A stretch of DNA of 7,727 nucleotides, taken from positions 1 to 7,727 of the forward strand of contig JBDZVF010000319.1 of NCBI GenBank assembly GCA_040255575.1, in the 5' to 3' direction. This document shows positions 4,911-7,727 of the stretch, one piece after another. The stretch comes from JADGHX01 sp040255575 (GTDB taxonomy: Bacteria > Pseudomonadota > Gammaproteobacteria > Steroidobacterales > Steroidobacteraceae). The notes beneath the pieces are model-generated. The model saw only the letters and a list, made by a program, of their open reading frames with translations. It did not search any database and was not told the origin of the DNA. Made by a program: the position numbers and the translations under genes. The first letter of the stretch is position 1, and every line of letters begins with the position of its first letter.

Positions 4911-7433
4911 TCAGATGCGCGGCTTGATCGGCCATGGCGTGGTTCCCGCGCACACACCCATGCCGAGCTTCCTGGCGGCGACGGCGAAGGCCGGGTCCGT
5001 CTTGAGCTGATCGAACAGCGGATCGCACGCGCTAAACGTGATCGTACGCATGTCCGCCCAATCGATTCGCCGGATCATCGCCGCGCGATCGTTCGCGGAT
5101 ATGCCGAACGCCGTCAGCGCCGCAAGCTGGTCGAACGAGATCGCGTGTCCCTCGCGCGGAGCCCTTCGTTCGCGGTCACGCTGGATGACCGCGCGTACGC
5201 GTTCAGCGTCGCTCCAGCGGCCTGCCCCCGCGTACGCCAGCACTAAAGCGCCGCGCACGCCCGGCAGGGTCGAGTCGCGGCGGAATGCCGCTTCCGCAGC
5301 CAGGACCGCGGAGTCGGCACGGCCGACGAAGAGTTGGGCCAGCGACAACGTCATGTAGGCCGGTGTAAACGATGAATCCAGTGCGATCGTGTGGTGCGCG
5401 GCGACGATGGCAGATGGAAAGTCGCGGGATAGATAGAGCATCTCCGCTACACCGCCCGAGATCACCCCTGAGAGCGGATCGAGAGCGCTGGCACGTTTGG
5501 CCTCGGCCACTGCCTCCGGCAGCTGCCCGAGCCACGCGAGGTTCTCACTGTGCCATTGCGGGGCCGTCGGATCGTTGGGTGCGATCGCAAGAGCCGCGCG
5601 ACACTGCCGCTCGGCCTCGGCGAAGTGACCCTCTCCCATGTCTTGTGTGCAGAGCGCAAGGTGCGCATCGGCGAGCGTCGAGTCGAGTGCCAGTGCGCGT
5701 GTCGCGCTGCTGTCCGCCAGTGCCAGCACGGAATCGGCGTTCAGTGCCATGTAGTACGGGAGGACGGCGTACGCCATGGCGAGGCCCGCATGAGCACGCG
5801 CGAAGCCAGGATCCCGCGCGATCGCCTGCTTGAAGTAGCCAATCGCGCGCGTGAGGCCCGTGGGCGTGCGCTTCGCCCAGAAATACCGGCCTTTCATATA
5901 CAGATCATACGCCGCGGGGTCCGTCGTACCGCGACTCACGTCCGCCGCCGTCGCCGCCGTGCGTCCTCGCAACGCCGGCTCGAGCGCGCTCACGATCTCG
6001 CGCGTGAACTCATCCTGCACCTGGAACACATCCGTCGCGCGACTCTCATACGTGTCTGACCAGACGACGAGCCCGTCCGCCGCGCTCGTGAGCTGCGCGG
6101 TGATGCGGAGCCGGTCGCCCGCGCGACGGACGGTGCCTTCGACGATGCCGCCGACATTGAGCGTGCGGCCGATCTGCTGCGCAGGCACCTCCTTCCCCTT
6201 GAACGCATACGACGACGTGCGGCCGGCGACGCGGAGCGACGGGAGTCGCGAGAGCGCGTGCGCCAGCTCGTCCGTCATGCCGTCGGAGAAGTATTCGTCC
6301 TGCGCGTTGCCGCCGGTGTTGACGAACGGCAGCACGGCGACGGTGGTGATCGCGGCCGGGGCGGAAGCGCTGGTGCGCGCAGCCGTCGCAGCGGGCGGCG
6401 CACCGTGGCGATAGAGCAGTGGTGCGAGGCGATGCCAGCCCAGCAACATGCCGGCGGCGGCAATCACACCGACGATCGACGCAGCTGTGGATGCGCGGTG
6501 CCGCTGCATCCAGCGCAGCGGTGCCGGTCGCGATGTCTGCGCACCGTGCGGTGCGTCGCGCGGCGCTGCCCCGGGCACGTCGCGCAGCTGCGGGGACTCG
6601 AGTGCCACCACGAGCATACTCGCATCGCTCACCCGCGCCGCGGGTTCTTTTTCGAGACAGCGCATCACTAGCTCGGCGAGCGGCGCCGGCACGCCCGGCG
6701 CACGGCTCGCGAGTGGCGCCGGGCGCTCGGCGATCTGCGCCGCGATGAGCTGTTGTGCGGTCGTCTTGCCTGCGAAGGGATGCGCACCGGCAAGCACCTC
6801 GTACGCCATGACGCCCCATGCGTAGAGATCGGCTCGCGCGTCCACGACGTCACCCGCCGCCTGTTCCGGCGCCATGTACGCGGGCGTGCCGAGCGAAGTG
6901 CCGATCTGCGTGAGGGTGCCCCCCGGTGCCTGCGTCTTCGCGGCGCGGAGCGCCTTGGCGATGCCGAAGTCGGTGACGACCGCGATGCCGTCGGACAGAA
7001 GCACGTTCTCCGGCTTGATGTCGCGGTGCACCACGCCCTGCCGGTGCGCGTAGTCGAGGGCGCGCGCCACATCCGCTAGCACCTTGACCGCGACCGGGAG
7101 CCCGAGTGGCACACCGCTCGTCAGGCGTGCGCGCAGCGACTCCCCGTCAATGAACGGCATGGTGTAGTACGGCAGCCCGCTGGCGATCCCGGCGGCGATG
7201 ACCGGCACCACATGGGGATGCTGCAGCCGTGCGGCGAGCCGCGCCTCGCGCTCGAAGCGCTCGGCCGACAGCCCCTCGGCCAGCTCCGGCGCGAGCACCT
7301 TGATGACGACGTCGCGACCGAGCGTTTCGTCGCGCGCACGAAAGATGCGCGACATCCCGCCACCGCCAAGCTCGCGCTCGATGGTGTAGTGACTGCCCAA
7401 CGCGGATGTTAGTCGCGCTCGGAGTTGCGGCAT
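4911..7433 (-). CDS. Membrane Ser/Thr protein kinase with TolB-like and TPR domains
   Basis: This 840-aa protein is a Hanks-type Ser/Thr kinase with a probable single-pass membrane anchor. The kinase domain spans about 16-275: glycine loop ELGGGGMSRIF (21-31), catalytic Lys45 in VVIKVL, Glu63 in the C-helix, HRDIKPEN (136-143), DFG (155-157) and MAPE (187-190), so all catalytic residues are present. A proline- and arginine-rich linker leads to a hydrophobic segment at about 317-341. Residues 362-461 form a TolB/FlgO-like domain (VAVLPFVN, YFSDGMTDELAHAL, GGIVEGTVRR, RITAQL, WSDTYE) as found in many signalling proteins. Residues ~505-745 are tetratricopeptide-like helices (AIGYFKQAIARDPGFARAHA and others), likely a protein-binding sensor. 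ATG 7431-7433 places the kinase domain at its usual distance from the N-terminus; no clear Shine-Dalgarno precedes it. The decayed paralogue lies 47 bp downstream in the same orientation. Substrates are unknown. Confidence 0.92.
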   Translation of the reverse strand: MPQLRARLTSALGSHYTIERELGGGGMSRIFRARDETLGRDVVIKVLAPELAEGLSAERFEREARLAARLQHPHVVPVIAAGIASGLPYYTMPFIDGESLRARLTSGVPLGLPVAVKVLADVARALDYAHRQGVVHRDIKPENVLLSDGIAVVTDFGIAKALRAAKTQAPGGTLTQIGTSLGTPAYMAPEQAAGDVVDARADLYAWGVMAYEVLAGAHPFAGKTTAQQLIAAQIAERPAPLASRAPGVPAPLAELVMRCLEKEPAARVSDASMLVVALESPQLRDVPGAAPRDAPHGAQTSRPAPLRWMQRHRASTAASIVGVIAAAGMLLGWHRLAPLLYRHGAPPAATAARTSASAPAAITTVAVLPFVNTGGNAQDEYFSDGMTDELAHALSRLPSLRVAGRTSSYAFKGKEVPAQQIGRTLNVGGIVEGTVRRAGDRLRITAQLTSAADGLVVWSDTYESRATDVFQVQDEFTREIVSALEPALRGRTAATAADVSRGTTDPAAYDLYMKGRYFWAKRTPTGLTRAIGYFKQAIARDPGFARAHAGLAMAYAVLPYYMALNADSVLALADSSATRALALDSTLADAHLALCTQDMGEGHFAEAERQCRAALAIAPNDPTAPQWHSENLAWLGQLPEAVAEAKRASALDPLSGVISGGVAEMLYLSRDFPSAIVAAHHTIALDSSFTPAYMTLSLAQLFVGRADSAVLAAEAAFRRDSTLPGVRGALVLAYAGAGRWSDAERVRAVIQRDRERRAPREGHAISFDQLAALTAFGISANDRAAMIRRIDWADMRTITFSACDPLFDQLKTDPAFAVAARKLGMGVCAGTTPWPIKPRI

Positions 7434-7617
7434 TCGACGGGACGGAAGCTCGCCCAGGTCAGGAGTACGTCCAACTTAGCATATAGTGAAACCGGCTGCA
7501 CGCTGGGAGGCCGGCGGTCGCTGCAGGTGCGACATCGCGCAGGGATGTGGAGAAACACCTCGCTTGCTCGTCGGCTGGGCACAGTACACTTCCGCAGCGA
7601 TTGGAGCAGCCGTGTTT
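7434..7617. other. Upstream region of the kinase gene, no gene recognised
   Basis: No convincing coding frame is present. It must contain the control region of the minus-strand kinase. An AT-rich patch at 7475-7490 (minus strand TTTCACTATATGCTAAGT) is the only stretch resembling a -10 region, lying about 45-55 bp before the start codon, but I find no matching -35 and do not call a promoter. Confidence 0.4.
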
Positions 7618-7727
7618 GTGTCAAGGATGCTCTGGTACAGGACGTTATGTAGAACCGGTCCGCCGGCGTGGCCCTGCTCGGTTTCCCCTATGACAAGGCT
7701 CGTGGTCAAATCCCAACAACCACCGAG
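7618..7727 (+). repeat. Copy B of the ~110-bp dispersed repeat, cut by the window edge
   Basis: This matches copy A from its first to its last visible base: GTGTCAAG, GGACGTTATGTAGAAC (7639-7654), TTCCCCTATGA and TGGTCAAATCCCAACAACC near the end, with the poorly conserved ~27-bp middle at 7655-7681. It has the same orientation as copy A and is opposite to copy L. Similarity runs up to the last base of the window, so the true right limit, and any transposase gene behind it, lie outside. Confidence 0.75.

Noticed and set aside
4911..7433. Several long + strand frames opposite the kinase gene.
   Set aside because: They are antisense shadows of a GC-rich gene; none shows protein family features, whereas the minus strand encodes a complete kinase.

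Overview
The window most resembles a soil-type member of Gemmatimonadota or a related high-GC phylum. This is inferred from gene content: an ADOP-type duplicated FtsX/MacB permease, membrane Ser/Thr kinases that combine an N-terminal kinase with TolB-like/TPR or WD40-type C-termini, and a Gp49-type toxin-antitoxin pair. No rRNA, tRNA, CRISPR array, integrase or transposase gene is visible inside the window.

Layout. Positions 1-111 hold a diverged, inverted copy of a ~110-bp repeat, including a perfect 16-bp-stem hairpin. After a non-coding leader comes an intact 837-aa ADOP permease (391-2904, +) with no partner ATPase nearby. About 340 bp of apparently non-coding DNA leads to a compact type II toxin-antitoxin operon, toxin first (3246-3629, then 3626-4000, +), with a palindromic operator/promoter directly in front of it. 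A second copy of the ~110-bp repeat (4021-4129, +) runs straight into the last ~35 codons of an EttA-like ABC-F ATPase, whose stop codon at 4241-4243 touches the stop codon of a convergent gene wreck: a Ser/Thr kinase/WD40-type pseudogene (4244-4863, -) that has lost most of its kinase core and nearly all of its sensor region. Upstream of it on the same strand lies an intact 840-aa Ser/Thr kinase with a TolB-like domain and TPR-rich C-terminus (4911-7433, -). A third copy of the repeat (7618-7727, +) ends at the window edge.

Interpretation. The intact genes are a membrane permease, a TA module and a signalling kinase; nothing shows that they work in one pathway. The most distinctive signal is the family of ~110-bp repeats (two + and one -) at the borders between gene blocks, next to truncated genes (ettA tail, kinase pseudogene). 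This looks like a region remodelled by an insertion-sequence-like or non-autonomous element, with the ADOP + TA block (about 3.9 kb) bracketed by an imperfect 18-bp inverted repeat. The element family is not established from sequence alone.
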